DNA from: Endocalyx cinctus
Taxonomy: Eukaryota; Ascomycota; Sordariomycetes; Amphisphaeriales; Apiosporaceae
Direction of reading: 5' to 3'
Length of the DNA stretch: 64,000 nt
Assembly: GCA_001600455.1 (NCBI GenBank)
Contig: BCKC01000007.1
Coordinates: 1,614,019 to 1,678,018, forward strand
Under the pieces are notes generated by a model. It made no database searches and was not told the DNA's origin. It worked only from the letters and a program-made list of their open reading frames with translations. Positions 36,301-49,748 of this stretch are shown one piece after another. Numbering within the stretch: the first letter of the stretch is position 1; each line of letters starts with the position of its first letter. A program made the translations under genes and the position numbers.

Positions 36301-36642
36301 AAAGCAAAAAGGACGACACCGACTCTGTGGAACACTATTGAAAAAAGGAATACCCCAGGGCATTCGCATTCCTTCTACCATGTACATAATCGTTGCATGT
36401 AGTGTAGTGTACATAATTTGGGTTTTTTTATACTCTGTTAGTATACGATCATGAACAACGGATGTCTTACTTCTATTTCTTCGTCTGATGATGTGTTTTA
36501 TTAGAGATAAACCAAGATTTTATGCATTACGACATCAAAACAGATATTGGGGGAATACCGTTTGGAGGGTTTAAAGGGTGGGCTTGGCTGGGTTGACTTA
36601 AGTGGCTGGCTTAAGAGGAGAGAAGACGGGTGGGAGGTGGAT

Positions 36643-36661
36643 GGGTGGGTGGGTAATGGGG
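36643..36661 (+). repeat. G-quadruplex-type run
   Basis: Four G-triplets with loops of 1, 1 and 4 nt (GGGTGGGTGGGTAATGGGG) satisfy the standard intramolecular quadruplex pattern. Two further G-triplets lie just upstream at 36628-36634. Confidence 0.65.
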
Positions 36662-39544
36662 TAAGTTACATATATGAAGTAGTATACATATAGAAAAAAA
36701 AAATCTCGCCCTATCAAGAAGGCGGGATGAAAGGATGGCACGACGTGCTATTGTTACAACCACGACCCGGGACCTCGCTATGCATGTCACTCGTTTTTAT
36801 TCTTGATGGCAAATTCCGAAACTTGTCATTACGAAAAGAAAACCAGACGAATAAGTTTTAATTATTGAATCGTCAATGAAGGTGGTCGTGTGAGCAACCA
36901 CACATATGTGTCTGGTAAAGAGGGTTGGTCCCATCTCCCTCTCTTCTATCCGTACGCAGACAGACATCAGATCGCGGTGAATAGATATTTGATCGTACAC
37001 TACTTACCGGCGATGGGAGGTTTAACGAATACCATACATACTAGCGGCGAAGAGCGCCAACCTGGGCTGCCTGGCTCTATATTTTTTTTTCTTGCGTCCA
37101 TTTTATACTATACCATACTAGAACGGTGATCAGCACAAACTATTTCGTCTATTCTTTCCATCGTAGCTTTTTTTAAGTAGGTAAAACAATATTCTTTTCT
37201 TCTATTTTGTCCTTTACAGGGAAGAGGCAGCTATTAAAATGCTAGATAGCAGGGTAGGGGTCGTTGATACACTACGCTACACTAATCGTAAGCAAGATCT
37301 TATTCGGAGAATTCTTCCTTCTTTCCCCCCTATTTCACGGTGACTCCGCGTCTGAGAGCAAGCGTAGCGTCCACTAGAGGAGAAGGTCGCAAATAAAGAG
37401 AGGTGGGGTTTATAAAAAAAGAAAAAGAGATAGAGAAATAGAAAAAGAATAAGAACAAGAAACGCCGAGGGGAAAAATCACCATGACAAAACAAAGAATA
37501 AAAAAATACAAAGGACGCCATAGTTTCGGTTAGGGGTTCGCGATGCAACAGTAAAAAAATGGTTTCTAAACGGGGTCTTACACCGCACAATGACCTCGTA
37601 CAATCCTACGCTACGCACCATGCATGCACGTATGCGTACTTTATTATGTAGCAAGTGAGCAAGTTCTTGAAAGGACAGGTTTGTTTATTCATTTATTTTA
37701 GAATACATGGAAACCTATGTATGGCGGAAGAGTGACTGAGAAATTCCGATCTCCGGGCTCTTGGGATTCAGATGACACTTTTTACATATAGGCGAGCTTT
37801 TCGAATACTTAGCGGATTAGTTGTAGTGCAGCGTACTCCGTAGCGTAGCATACAATACCTAAAGCAGTCACCCATCATTGGTAATTATAGATATCCGGTC
37901 ATGAATTGCTTACCGCTTAGAGGATGGATTTCATACCATTATTATTTTTCTCTTGGATACCGAGATAGGTAGGTAAGAATATGGGGTTGAAATATGATTC
38001 CATCATCCATGAATAAAAATGTCAACATGGTCCCAATTAGTAAAATACCGTATCCCTTTTTGTTTGATCGGTTCTTTGGAGTTTGTTTAACAAGGGCTAT
38101 AAAAGGGTATTTTATACAACCCCATATAATTATACCTAGTATATATTTTATTTTTATTTCTTTCTTAAAAGTTTTCACGATTCATGTTTGAGCTCGTTTG
38201 GTAACATACCTGATTCATCGTATTTTACCCCCTTCACTCCCCCACTTAATCCTGATATTTCCCTGAACGGATGAACCTCTCTTTCAACGATGTGATACGA
38301 CGATCGAACGAGGTTTCGCTTTTTAATGAATGGATAAATACCGTTTAGACGTGTATGCGTACTGCGTAGATATATCCAACCATTGTTCTATTTCGTAGCA
38401 TGGGGTATATATCGTCATTTCTGAGCCAAAGAGAGAAGTTCACGTCAGCTTTTGGTCCGTTTCTACGATAGTAGCCTAGTTCATCGCATAGTCTACTACG
38501 GAAAGGGCAGATACATACACTGTATGTATATTATCACATAATAACCCAGGTTGAAAGCTTATCGGTCATCATCACTCGCAGGTTCCGGGTCGCCAAGAAA
38601 CCCGGGTCTGGTTGAGTTACATCGGTTCCAAAACTATTCCTAGTACGTCTTAAGTGCCATTTTCCCCCTCTTATCTTTTTCGTGTGTGTGAATGGTGTAT
38701 ACCTAGAATTATACCAGAAGAAATGATTAGTCCAGTACACTACATAGTAACATAGCCAGGTATATACTATTATAGTAGGGGTAATAAGGACACTATGGTG
38801 CACTAGAAACGCTATAGCACATTGTTAAAGCCTTCAGCCGGAACAACGTCGTTTCAATACCAACCTCAGCTCGGCGGTTAATATTGCTACTCGTCATTCT
38901 TATTTCTCCCTGTTTTTTTTTTTTTTTTTTTATAAAAAAGGACGAAGCTGGAGAGTCCGAGAATAGTAAGACATGGCTTACGTCAATATAGTTAGACGTC
39001 ATCGTGGAAGGATTTGTGACCAGTAGATCAGCAGTGTATCTACTTTTAGGTGTAAGTAACATAAAGTGTGTAAATTAGCCTCGTTCCGACGTGCTGGGTA
39101 GAGCGTATCAAGTTTAGCTCAAGAAAAAAAAGGCTGTTGCTATTTATCCAACTATCTTTCGCACCATAATCCATTTTCCATATGACCGTTTATAATAATC
39201 CGGAATCACACATCGTTGTCCGATTTTGATCTCACACACACAAACAGACAGGATATTGTTAGGGGATAAATTACATTCTCAGTTCCGTGGCCTGGTGGTA
39301 CTTTTTTTTTTAAGTCTAGTGAAGGAAAAGTCACCGAGTTACTACGTACCAAAGATGCGTGTCTCCCATCCTCCTCCCGAAACGCGTGAAACCTTAAGCA
39401 CTACGGATCCGGTTCTAGAATGCTATCCTACTAATTAAAAAGAAACAAAAAAACGAACCTCGTTTGTTTCTCTGTGCCCTGTCTTTTCGGATACATACAG
39501 TATCTCATCTCTTTCAATAAACAAGGGATATAAAGAAACTGACT

Positions 39545-39624
39545 GGTTGGTTTGTTGGTTGGTCGTACATACAGAGAGACAGAAATTGATTGCTTCAATA
39601 TAATATATATCCAACAAACCAACC
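39545..39624. repeat. Perfect 14-bp inverted repeat with 52-nt loop
   Basis: GGTTGGTTTGTTGG (39545-39558) pairs exactly with CCAACAAACCAACC (39611-39624). A transcript through here would fold into a stable stem-loop. No flanking gene explains it. Confidence 0.75.
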
Positions 39625-39920
39625 AAAACCCCCCATAATATGCTTAGGTCTTGCTGGTCCCCACGTTCCCCCCCTCCACAAAACGGGATCAACGTATCGA
39701 ATCGAGTGGATGAGAAGCTCCCGCGCTTACCCGCAAAAATGTAGTGTATATTGGATTCGAGCTACGCACATAATTTCCCCATCGACCTATACGCTACTGG
39801 AACCAACTGCGCGAAGGTCAGCCAAAACAAAAAGGTGAGAGTGAAAAAGAAATCCGATACCACGGAACCGGGTTTTTTCTTCATTTTCAAGCTCTCCCCC
39901 TAAAATGGATTTTCTTTGGA

Positions 39921-39945
39921 CTTTCTTTTCTTTTCTTTTCTTTTC
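39921..39945. repeat. CTTTT pentanucleotide repeat
   Basis: About five near-perfect tandem CTTTT units form a simple microsatellite in intergenic DNA. Confidence 0.8.
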
Positions 39946-41817
39946 CTTCTTCTCTTATTCTTCGTCTTTCTAATATTAGAAGAATTAATAATTGGATAAG
40001 AAAGGTACTTAACGAGCTACGTAGAATTTCATGTAGTATAGTATATACGGCAGTGCTGGTTTGCGCCTCCCCTTTCTCAACGTGGTGTGAGGAGAGAAGT
40101 AATAAGTTATTTAGAGGGGTGTCGTGATATCACAAAGTAGTTTAACTTCTCTCGTTTATATACGACTTAGGTAGGGTTGATATTTTATTATGTTTGTTTC
40201 TTTTGTGGCTGTCTTATCGAGTTTTCTCAACTGCTGTGCGACCTGATTTTTAACGCTGCTGTATGGTCGTGTAATATACGGCTCACCACAGAAGACGTAC
40301 ATAATACGTAGGATAAGCTGAAAAAAACTGCGAAGTGGTCGTCCCTGCGTTGAGTGATAACGCCATTCATCCGGTTTTCCTCGGCATCGCGGGGCGCAGC
40401 TGGGTCGTCGTCACTTCTTCGACTCAATCTTCGTAAACTAAGAATTCACTCGTCGAAGAAAGAGTTCAGCCACTTCACCAAGCAAGAGAAAAAAAAGACA
40501 TCGATTCTAAGACACGGATGAACGAAAAAAAAAGAGGTTACCCTCGCAATCTACTACCTACCTATTATCCACTTCCTCCTTTCTATAGCGAGGTACCAAC
40601 CATCTCGTCGCCTATGTATAAAGATCTGCAGGGTGCACGCTAAGATGCTAAGCCTCAATGCTACGACGATAATGGTCATGCCTTGATCAAATCACGAAAA
40701 GAAGTCTCAATTCCCGCATCCTGTTGCCTTGCTATATTGTAGTCCTTTTTATCTCGAATAGGTTAGGTAAGAAATAGGTCATAGGCAGCCTCGTCTCGTC
40801 TCGTCTTATCATCCTTTTTATATATATTCCACGTTATGTCAGGGGAGGGAGGGGATCTAAAGAGTAGAGTAGGAATGAGGCTGCATGTCCTGAAACTAAT
40901 CCACGCCGTTTTCTTTTTTATAACTCTTTCTTTCTTGTCAATTCATATCTGATCTGACTTTGCTTAGTATTTATCGTAAGATTTTAAGAAGATCCTCCTC
41001 TTAGATATAATAAGCCCTTGCGTTTGTCAAAGATGTCAAAGTTGATCAGGAGGAAAAAATTCACCTAAGTTTACTGATGTAAGGAATGAAAACGATAGGA
41101 TTCGCACCAATTTCGGACGATTAAATCCTTCAGGGCTGGGCGCGCAACACCGTTACATTAAGATTCTTGAACCTGTACATATACAAGAGATCTTTTAAAC
41201 TCTTCTTTTCTAAGTTTATACTGTATTCCTTTTTCGGGAATAGGAAGTGCAGTACACCTTACATATAGTTCATGGGTGGTTCTGGGGAGAAGATGGTAGG
41301 TGCATGCGTAGGCTAAAAAAAGATATCGTTTGCCTTGCGTCGAAAACCGGGGTTTGAAAAAAAAAATTATTCTTTTGAATATAGTTCTTTGACGTTTTTT
41401 TTTTTTTTTTTTTGTTTTCTTCGTCAGAAGGGATGCGCAAACGTTCGATCAGGATCGATTTCTACATGCGCGCGTGCGTGCGGGTACCTCAGGTCGTACG
41501 TATATGCAATGCACGTACGCTATTCGAACAAACACCCAAACAAAACTCTCACGCCCCCTTTTTTTTATATATTTTTATTTTTCGTATCTTGTTTCTTTAA
41601 TAAGTCGAAAAAAAAAATTGGCTGCGAAGAAGAAATCTGGTGACTTGTAAAATCCTGCATTGACCGCCCGCCGTAAATTATGACGCCCGCCGCAAACGTA
41701 ACGCCATACTTCACTCTTTAGGAAGCGGCTTTTTTTAAGAATCTTACGAAAAAGAACCTATACGAAATGGCAAAACAGCCTTGGTAGAGACCCACATGTG
41801 AGATTTCGGGGGAGGGA

Positions 41818-41831
41818 GAGCGCGCGCGCTC
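41818..41831. repeat. 14-bp GC palindrome
   Basis: GAGCGCGCGCGCTC is self-complementary and includes an alternating CG run, in otherwise A/T-rich DNA. Flanking GGG and CCC extend the symmetry after one mismatch. Confidence 0.6.
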
Positions 41832-43379
41832 CCTCATCTGCATCCCCGTCCGCATCCGTGACCTTTTGTACCTCTTAAGGGGAAGGGGGGACTTTCATAT
41901 CAAAAGTCCATTCATTCAGCTACGCCGCGAGATGTGATGTCAGGGAGTAAGGAACGATGTCCTTTTTTTTTTCCCAAGTAGAATGTTACTCTGATCATAA
42001 CTTCAGGGGGGGAAAGGGGGAGAGCCCCCTTGCGTTCTTTGAAAGGTCGAGCGAGTCTGTCAAGTATCGACCTGCTTGACTCTTCCATAGGTAGGTAGGC
42101 TAACAAGTAGCGATCAACCAACCCACCCGTCTTTCTCTAGGGGATGTGACTGACTGCCTCTCTCCTCTTCAATTCTAGCTGGACGAGCGTAGCCGGTGAC
42201 AAGCAAGGCCTTGCTGGAAGAACTGATTAACACAACCTAGCTACCTACCCTATGCTATTCTCAGGTTTCGTGGTGACGGCGTCGAAGGAGAATAGCACCG
42301 AAGAACCGATTCATTCTGTCTCCCTCCAGTTTACACCATTATCCACCCAAGCAGGACATGTGTGATTGAAGGCCTGGGTGATTCGGTATATCCTTACATT
42401 GACCCAGAAGAGAGTGCTGAGGGAACCTACTGTCCCCATCTATCCATTACTCTTCACGCTATCACTTAACACGGCCGGTGGTAGTATATATTATTTCTTT
42501 ATTTTCTTTATTGATTGATTTCTTAAGCAGCTACGTACTTGAAACTACTTGCGAGGTATATATTCTTGAGTTTCCCCCCTCTTCTCTTCTCTTCTCTCGT
42601 CACCCTTTCGCAACCCATCAATTTCATCAAATTATTCACTAAGCATAGAAAAACTAAAAGCCGGCTCGAACCGTACGCTTCAGATATATATATAGGGAAC
42701 TTCTTTCCACTTCCGGGGAAACGACTTCCGGAAGCTCGTCCAGCTTGCCGTTGGGGAAAGTGATGAATGGGATAGAATGATAAATATTGAATAAGAGACA
42801 TAAAACGAAAGAGACTCCATACACCAGCGCTGACCGTATCGTGCTGAACTTTTTTTTTTCTTTTTGGAGTTGATAGTAAATGGTCTCATTATTTGATTCA
42901 GCGTGGATATAAGCAAAACTAATAATGCAGAGTAGAAGGAAAAGTAAAATAGACTTCGTTTTTGGAGCTCTCGTGGCTGTTTTTGCTCTGGCGACGCATT
43001 ATTCTTTCTCTTCCCCCCTCTAACTTTCTCTCCACTATGTGAAAAGAATCTTCATTTTGGTCCCCTCCAGAGACCTTGAAAGGATGTAACGTATGGTATA
43101 AACCAAGATGTTCATCCAATGCTGCCGTGAACAAATATGTTACCAACGTCATCTCGTCAATTAGTAGACGCAACTCCAAATTTCTCTTGCCGTGAAACAT
43201 TGTAAATCCCAAGGTTATGATTACCAACTCCTTAATTCATGGTTTGGCCATCCCAAAATGCAGATTTTTCGTTCCATGTTTGTTTTTGCTTCTTTGTTAT
43301 ACAATCGTGATAATTATACAGATCATAATTCGTTGGAATCGATTTAGGCGGTCCTTCTGCGAGAAAACGATCGCGATTT

Positions 43380-46300
43380 CTAATCAGCGATAGCTTCCTC
43401 ATCATCGGCGACAGCCTCTTCGGCGGGCGCGGATTCCTCGCGCTTGATGTTTGGTGGACACTCTGTGTCCGTGCCGACTTTAATGTTAGCTCTAGCTTTC
43501 TTCTGACTTTCGAGGAAACGATCCCAGTATTGAGGGTCCTTGTCGCGTAGTCGCTTCCAGATGTCGTCCTTGTCCTCTTCGAAAGCCCTCCAGTGTCCTT
43601 TCTCTTCCACCCGTTTCCTGACGGTCTCATCTTCCTCCATGAGGTCTTCCATCAAGCCCGTGATCATTCGCATGTGGCTCGGGTCACTGCCGAGCTCCTC
43701 CGGACTATTGACGAAGCTAAATTGACCCGGAGTCACAAAACTAAAGCGGAATCGATGACCTGCGCGTAGAGCACGGCCTTCTTCCTGGGCGAAGGCTCGA
43801 GAGGTGTGAGACATGATCGAGTTGGATCGCGAGACCGACGGTGAACGCAGCTCTGTTTCCTGGTCCTCCGCATCTGATACAGCCGTAGCGTCCATATCTA
43901 CCGATGACGAGAGAGAGGTTCCTAACTCTCCGGAAGTACGAGGATTGTCATCTGGGTTAGGAATGAGGGGTGGGTGATCTTGTCGCGTGTCCGGGAATTC
44001 GTCCTCAAAACGCTTAATAATACCTTGGATGGTAGAATCAAGGAAAAGTAGGCGGTCTGGAAAGAATTGAGTTAGTGGATATGCGAATCGATATATGTGG
44101 GAACAACTTACGATAGTCATGCACGTCTTTCTTAGGGGATACTTGGGCGCTAGCTAAAGCAGGCTGAATCCGTGTGCGGATTTTGCGAGCAGTAGCAAGC
44201 AGATATTTAGACATGTCTTTCGCCTTCTCGGCGGGGACAGGAACTGAAACTGTCGGGCTCGTCGGGCTCTTCGCCCCATCTTCGAAATCTCTTAGAAGAT
44301 CAATCGATCGGCGACCAGAGTCGTCGCCTCGATTCTTCAAGACACAAGTCAGCGCCTTTACAACGCCTGTTCCACCGATCACGTAATCCTCGTCTGGTGC
44401 CGTATCGTCATCGTCATCGACGCCGGTGTCTACGGTAATGTCTTCTTCGTAGCCAACCAAGTGGCGAAGAACATCTGGGAACTTTTCGAGCTTGCTGAGA
44501 TCGTCTCCACCCCCCTGTATACCCGTCACACCCTGCAAGTTCCGCACGCAGTATGCCACTACACGGTTCGCCAGTGCCTTAACCAACTCTGTTGACTCAG
44601 CAGTAGGGTTTTCAACATCAACTTTGATTAACGTCTTGGAAACGCGTACAGCAGCCAAGAGCGAAGCATATAGTGCGCAAGCTTCTTCCTGTAGGTCCTC
44701 TGTCTTCGCGTCTGCTAGCTCAACAAGGTCGTGGTTCTCGAGAATGTTGATATGAGCCAGCGTCTTCATTTCAGGCAGCACCTCCGCGAGGGCAATGGCT
44801 TGCTCCGAAGACAATGATACGTCGGCAAGGTGTAACCGCTTGAGATTATCCATCTGCGGGAGATATCTATAAAAATATGGTTAGTGGCTGTATACTTGTT
44901 TGATGTTGTTAGTTTACACGCGATGATAACTTACCTGCGGAGAACACCAAGAGCACTAGGTTCGGACTGGAAGAGGTCATGATTATGAGATAGGTCAAGG
45001 AACTTGAAACCGGGGAGTTTCACCAGCTTCGGTAACAATTTGCACATGGAGGCCGGTTGGAGGTTGCAGTTGGCCAAACCAAACGCCCACAGCGGGCTGT
45101 CCTGATCAACGGCGTTGACGATCACTTCAATGTGTTCTCTGAGGTCGTTTCCGCCAAGGTCAAGGCCCTCGCACTTGGCACTTCGTAAATACCTAGCGAC
45201 ATGCGCGACTCCTTGCGTGTCGATTTTATTATGAGCGAGTCCCAATCTACATACACCCGACTTCAACACACCGTCCATTATGACCCCCAACTGGTTCGTT
45301 GTTAGTCCAGAATCGCCCAGGTTGAGTAATTCCAGTTCCGGACCGGCTAATCGGTCTCCGAGCGCCTTGGAGAGAAGTAAAGACATATCCAGGGGCGCGG
45401 ATGGATGTGCACCATTAGTATGGTGAAAGAACTGATGATGTTGAGCCTTTGGCCCTTCCACGGGCTGCGGGAAAGTTAGACCTGACAGGTCGAGACTTTT
45501 TATCGAGCGACACATATGAATAAAGAGACAGATATGCTTCCAGCCTTCGGAGCCTATTTTGTTCTTCTTCAGGGTGAGCTTCTCTACGACCCCGCCTTGC
45601 GGAGCAATCTCAGTAACTGAAGGTTTCCGATGCTTAACCGTCGGCCTTTTCGTCGCCATGAGACCCGCCAAGATGACGCGCACGCCTTCATCCGTCAAGC
45701 CACAGCCCTCCAGGTTAACGTCCCTAATCGGAACGATGGCCAAAAAGTCTCCCAAGGTTACTAGGTCCGGCAGCGACATGAAGTATCCGGTAAGATCCAG
45801 TCTCTCGACGATACCGTCGGGACAATTTTCGGTTGTCTTGGGAAGCTGCAATGTAATTTTGGTGAGGATATCAGTCTCTCGGAGCTGACAACATCTACGG
45901 TATATTCTACCCGGACTCGTCGTTGGCCTCGTCTGCATCTTCGGTGTTCCCGGCGCCGAAAGCTCCTCAGTTGAAGCATCGCTGTCGAGATGGATCTCCA
46001 TCGGTATGGCTCCCTTTTCGAGGGCTTCTTTCTTCTTCTGCTCCTTTTTAGCCTTTCGCTCGGCCTCGCTCTTCTTTTTCTTCTCCTTCTTACGAGATGT
46101 TTCTTTTTCCGACTTCGGCTCATCGCTTTTCACGTTTCCGTTCTCCTGTGATCTCGGGTCTTCGTCTTTCTCGTTCTTTGGTAGCTGTTCATTGGTCGCG
46201 CATTTTGCCGCGTCCGAGATCGCTTTCTCCTCTTCTATAGAAATCGGAGGTTTCGCGGTCAACGGCTCGCTCTTCTCCGATTTCTTTTTCCCCGATTTAC

Positions 46301-47134
46301 TTTTCTTAGAACCCGACTCGTCGTCCGTGTATTTCGGCATGGGCGCGATCTCGACATCAACGCAAAAGGCAACTCTACGTAACTTCGACGGGGTTAATTC
46401 GGGTAACCGAGGACGCTCCCTCTGCTTATCGACGTTTAATACTTTTCGTTCTACTAATCCGTGATTCGCCTTCGATCCGATCGAAATATTTCCGTTTGAC
46501 GACGACAGTCTACGAAAAACGCCCAGAAAACCTGGCTGGTTGGATTTAGGCGGGGCTGGTATGTAGGGCGCATCGCCGACTTGTCGCGACGCGTGTTGTA
46601 ATACGGCATTCTTGTTCGGGGCAATCTTGGGTAGAGGAGTAACATCGTCGGTATCGGTCTGAGGTGTCGGGCTTTGCGACGCGGCCTGCGCATTTGACGG
46701 TGACGTAGAGAACTTGGAAGATATGTTGGAGAACCAAGAGCCTCGCCTTTGCGGTGGTGTTGCATTCGGGGACGGATCGTTAGAGCTACTCTTTGTGCGA
46801 GCATTTCGTTGCGGTACGGGCTTGGCATTAGCGGGTGCGGGTTGCTGCGCAGGAGTGGGAGAAGGTATTGCCAGCGACTGCGAAGCGAGATTACCGTTCG
46901 GTTTACTCGGCATGGTTGATTGTGGTGGTTGAGTAGAGGAAGGTTCGGGATCCTGGGCAGGAGCGTCGGGGGTCGAGTCGGAATTCAGCGCTGTTCCATG
47001 CTTCTTGAGTTTGTCTAATAACCAAATATATCAGCTCAACTTGGTTCAAAACGAGAATAAATATTCATTTCGTTACCTTTACCATGGGTCATCCAGCTCA
47101 CGTCCATCACATGCTCCATATTGGCGGCAGACAT
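43380..47134 (-). CDS. Leucine-rich-repeat protein, Mhp1-like (cell wall/microtubule-associated)
   Basis: Four exons join in frame to 1189 residues: 47134-47077, 47014-44935, 44866-44112 and 44056-43380. The product starts MSAANMEHVMDVSWMTHGKD. Residues about 30-370 are disordered, first Pro/Ser/Gln-rich and then strongly charged (KEKKKKSEAERKAKKEQKKK). The central part (about 400-800) carries ribonuclease-inhibitor-type leucine-rich repeats: IVERLDLTGYFMSLPDLVTL, IRDVNLEGCGLTDEGVRVIL, ELELLNLGDSGLTTNQLGV, VCRLGLAHNKIDTQGVAHVA, CEGLDLGGNDLREHI, FKFLDLSHNHDLF and LKRLHLADVSLSSEQAIALA. The C terminus is acidic and helical. Fungal proteins of this layout are usually annotated as Mhp1 cell-wall-biogenesis or microtubule-associated proteins; I rely on layout and the DVSWMTHGK start, so the name is tentative while the LRR assignment is firm. 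Confidence 0.85.
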
Positions 47135-49748
47135 ATGGATTATACCCCGATGTATGATATCACCCACTCCTAATACCCTCAAAAGCCGCTCACAACGATC
47201 GAGTGGAAGTTACGACGGACCCTGAGATTTTTATATAGATGATGTAAGGACTATTTAGATAGAGATACGAAAAGAAGTGATATATATGTCTTCGGTAAGA
47301 CTGAATTATGACTAGTTCTGAGAAGAAGAAATAGATAAGGTAGGATATTATTACTCTTAATAAGAAGGTATAATTGGTTAGTGAATAGATTTGGGTGAGT
47401 ACATATATGAATACAAAGTAAGCAAGTTCAAGGAGAGCCGGGGGAATAGAAGGATCAACGGCCGTAAAAGTTAGTAGGTAACTAGATTCAAGTTCCAGAC
47501 TCGATCAGGTAGAAGAGAGTTTGGAATTTCTTTGGGAGCTGAACTAAACAAAATAATTCTCACCTTAAGTTAGTAAAAGACTTATGCCTCCTTACTTATT
47601 TTTTTTTTTTACCTCCCAAATCCTTATTCTTATTAAAAAGATGTTGGACGATGAGTTAGGATAAAGGCAAGTTCTGATAGGTAGGTCAATTTTTCATACT
47701 TTGGCTCAATGGGACAGTGCGGCAGCTGACGATAGTCCAAAGTCCAAAAAGATGATGCGAGGGAAATCCGAACGGGAGAAGCGAGGTGGAATGGATTTAA
47801 AAAGACGGTCAATCAATTGAAATGACGGCACATACTCATTTTGGTATATGTACAGTTTATAGAATTTAAATATACTGTATTTATCATAATCGATTCGTTA
47901 TTTTGGAAAATACTTAGCAGGGTATAGATCGCTAAAATTATACCTTTATTAATAAATAGATCAACAACATCGGAAATTATACTTGAGTAATTATGAATCG
48001 ATTACAGCAATAAACACTGTGTACTAAATGAATACTTGGAAGAGATGATAATCCATAAAGTATGTTTAAATACTGTGATTTTTACATAAAAAGTCGGGGT
48101 ACAATATGTTCCCACGTACATGGGTAGCACGACGTCAGATACTACGGAGGCGGGGCACTGAAAACAGTTACCCAATAATTTATTAGATTTATCGCCATTG
48201 AATTGATGAGACAATTATTTACAATTATGTCCACGGGTATTTCTTTTTTTTTTTTTACTTGGTGTATTGGAATCTTTCCATCGTGACTATTCGGTCTTCC
48301 CCTTGACTATCCTTTTTTTTCCTCTTTCTTTTTTTCTTCTTTTTTTTGTGTCTTGTGCCATTACTTAGTAATAACCATAGATGTATAAAGTATATATTAT
48401 GTATGATAAGAAGATGCTAGAATAAAGTCTATGCTACGCTACATTACTTGTAAGCTACACTAAAATCTTCCTTATCATCAACTCCCATGGCGATATTTTA
48501 TTATTAGTGAGTCCCATTTCCATTTATTTCTATCTTATTTGGTATCATATCCACCAAAACTCCCCAAAGATAGAAGATAAATCAGATCTCGGGCCGGGGC
48601 GGTCAAATTCGCATGAATAACAGAACAGTCAGCTTATCATCACTATACCCTTTACATGTGCCACATCCGTTAGTGTAAAGAGATTCTGCAGTATCCATAT
48701 CCTGCCCTACTTTGAGTTTACCCAACCCACATACCCACATCCACATTAACCCTAGTATTACACGTTGTACAAACCTCCGACGGGAATTCCTCCTACTGCA
48801 TATTATCATCCTATAAATAACTAGCTTCGATAATGAAACATCCTCGTCATTCCACATTGGCACGCATAAAATAGATATCTTCATACCTGTACACTATATA
48901 TGTTGGATTAATAATATATATATCTTATTTATCTTATTTGTCAACTCACTGTTACATATTATAATTGCTATTTGAAAGAAAACACATATTTACTTATAAC
49001 AAGACAACCTTTTACAAGACCCTTTTTTTCGGCAGGGAATATTCTGTGCTATGTTGCACAGCAGGGAGATAAGATTACCATATCACTCTCGATGTTAAAC
49101 TGTACAAAAAGTTTTGAGTGACTGCCAGAATTTTCCACACTTTACGTCGGGTTTGTGTTTTCGTATCCGTAAGCATACATACCTGATATCGGGATACTCC
49201 GAGACCACAGAAATGCCAATTTTCAACGTCATTGCCATCCAAACCCGAGCTGTCCGAAGTCCGAAATCACCTGGATCAAAATATTCTTCTTACAAGATCT
49301 CTGGCGAGGGTCAATCCTGGCCGTCACGGGTTATGCTGTTCCCAGAGTTCCCGGTAGCAATTGAATTAATGACCAATCAGATGATATCATTGGAACCATT
49401 TTCGACAAAAACTTTTTTTTCCCTTCTGGCAGAAGCGATATCTCGTATATTTCTCTTTCGATATAATATTTATCGTAGTATACGTACATACTTTATACAG
49501 CTTGTGCCTCCTATTCAAGAGTTAGGGTGTAAGTTCAAGTTCTGAGCCTGTTGATCTGGCGGTGTAAAGACCCCTAGGAAATGTGGGGCCATGGCCACAA
49601 ACTAGTCTCCTATAAAACAAATGAGTTTTCAAGCATTACAAGGGGTTTCACAACCTACATTCGTAGAATTCCACGGTGTATTGATGTACAGCCCATTGGT
49701 CAACGTCAATATCTACACTAGTATTATCAAGGATGGGAGAATCATTTC
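47135..49748. other. Intergenic, no firm gene
   Basis: This is the upstream region of the LRR gene followed by A/T-rich DNA with T runs (47597-47611, 48242-48256). A 143-codon plus-strand frame at 49114-49545 has no family resemblance. Sequence just left of 49749 may include the eroded 3' end of the transcription-factor relic. Confidence 0.45.

Larger units (their letters stand above)
32822..43379. other. 10.5-kb gene-poor stretch
   Basis: No protein-coding gene, tRNA or transposon open frame is recognisable on either strand; the longest frames are about 100 codons and without family features. The sequence is A/T-rich and full of short repeats: an imperfectly spaced inverted repeat at 33294-33325, eight of the nine TACCTACC/GGTAGGTA copies of the window, a G-rich quadruplex-type run at 36643-36661, a perfect 14-bp inverted repeat at 39545-39624, a CTTTT tandem run near 39921-39945 and a GC palindrome at 41818-41831. 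It lies upstream of the 300-residue gene and downstream of the Mhp1-like gene. It could be a long regulatory region, contain non-coding transcripts, or be worn transposon sequence. Confidence 0.55.

Noticed and set aside
49114..49545. 143-codon plus-strand frame
   Set aside because: Composition looks random and no family or motif is evident; it lies next to decaying sequence.
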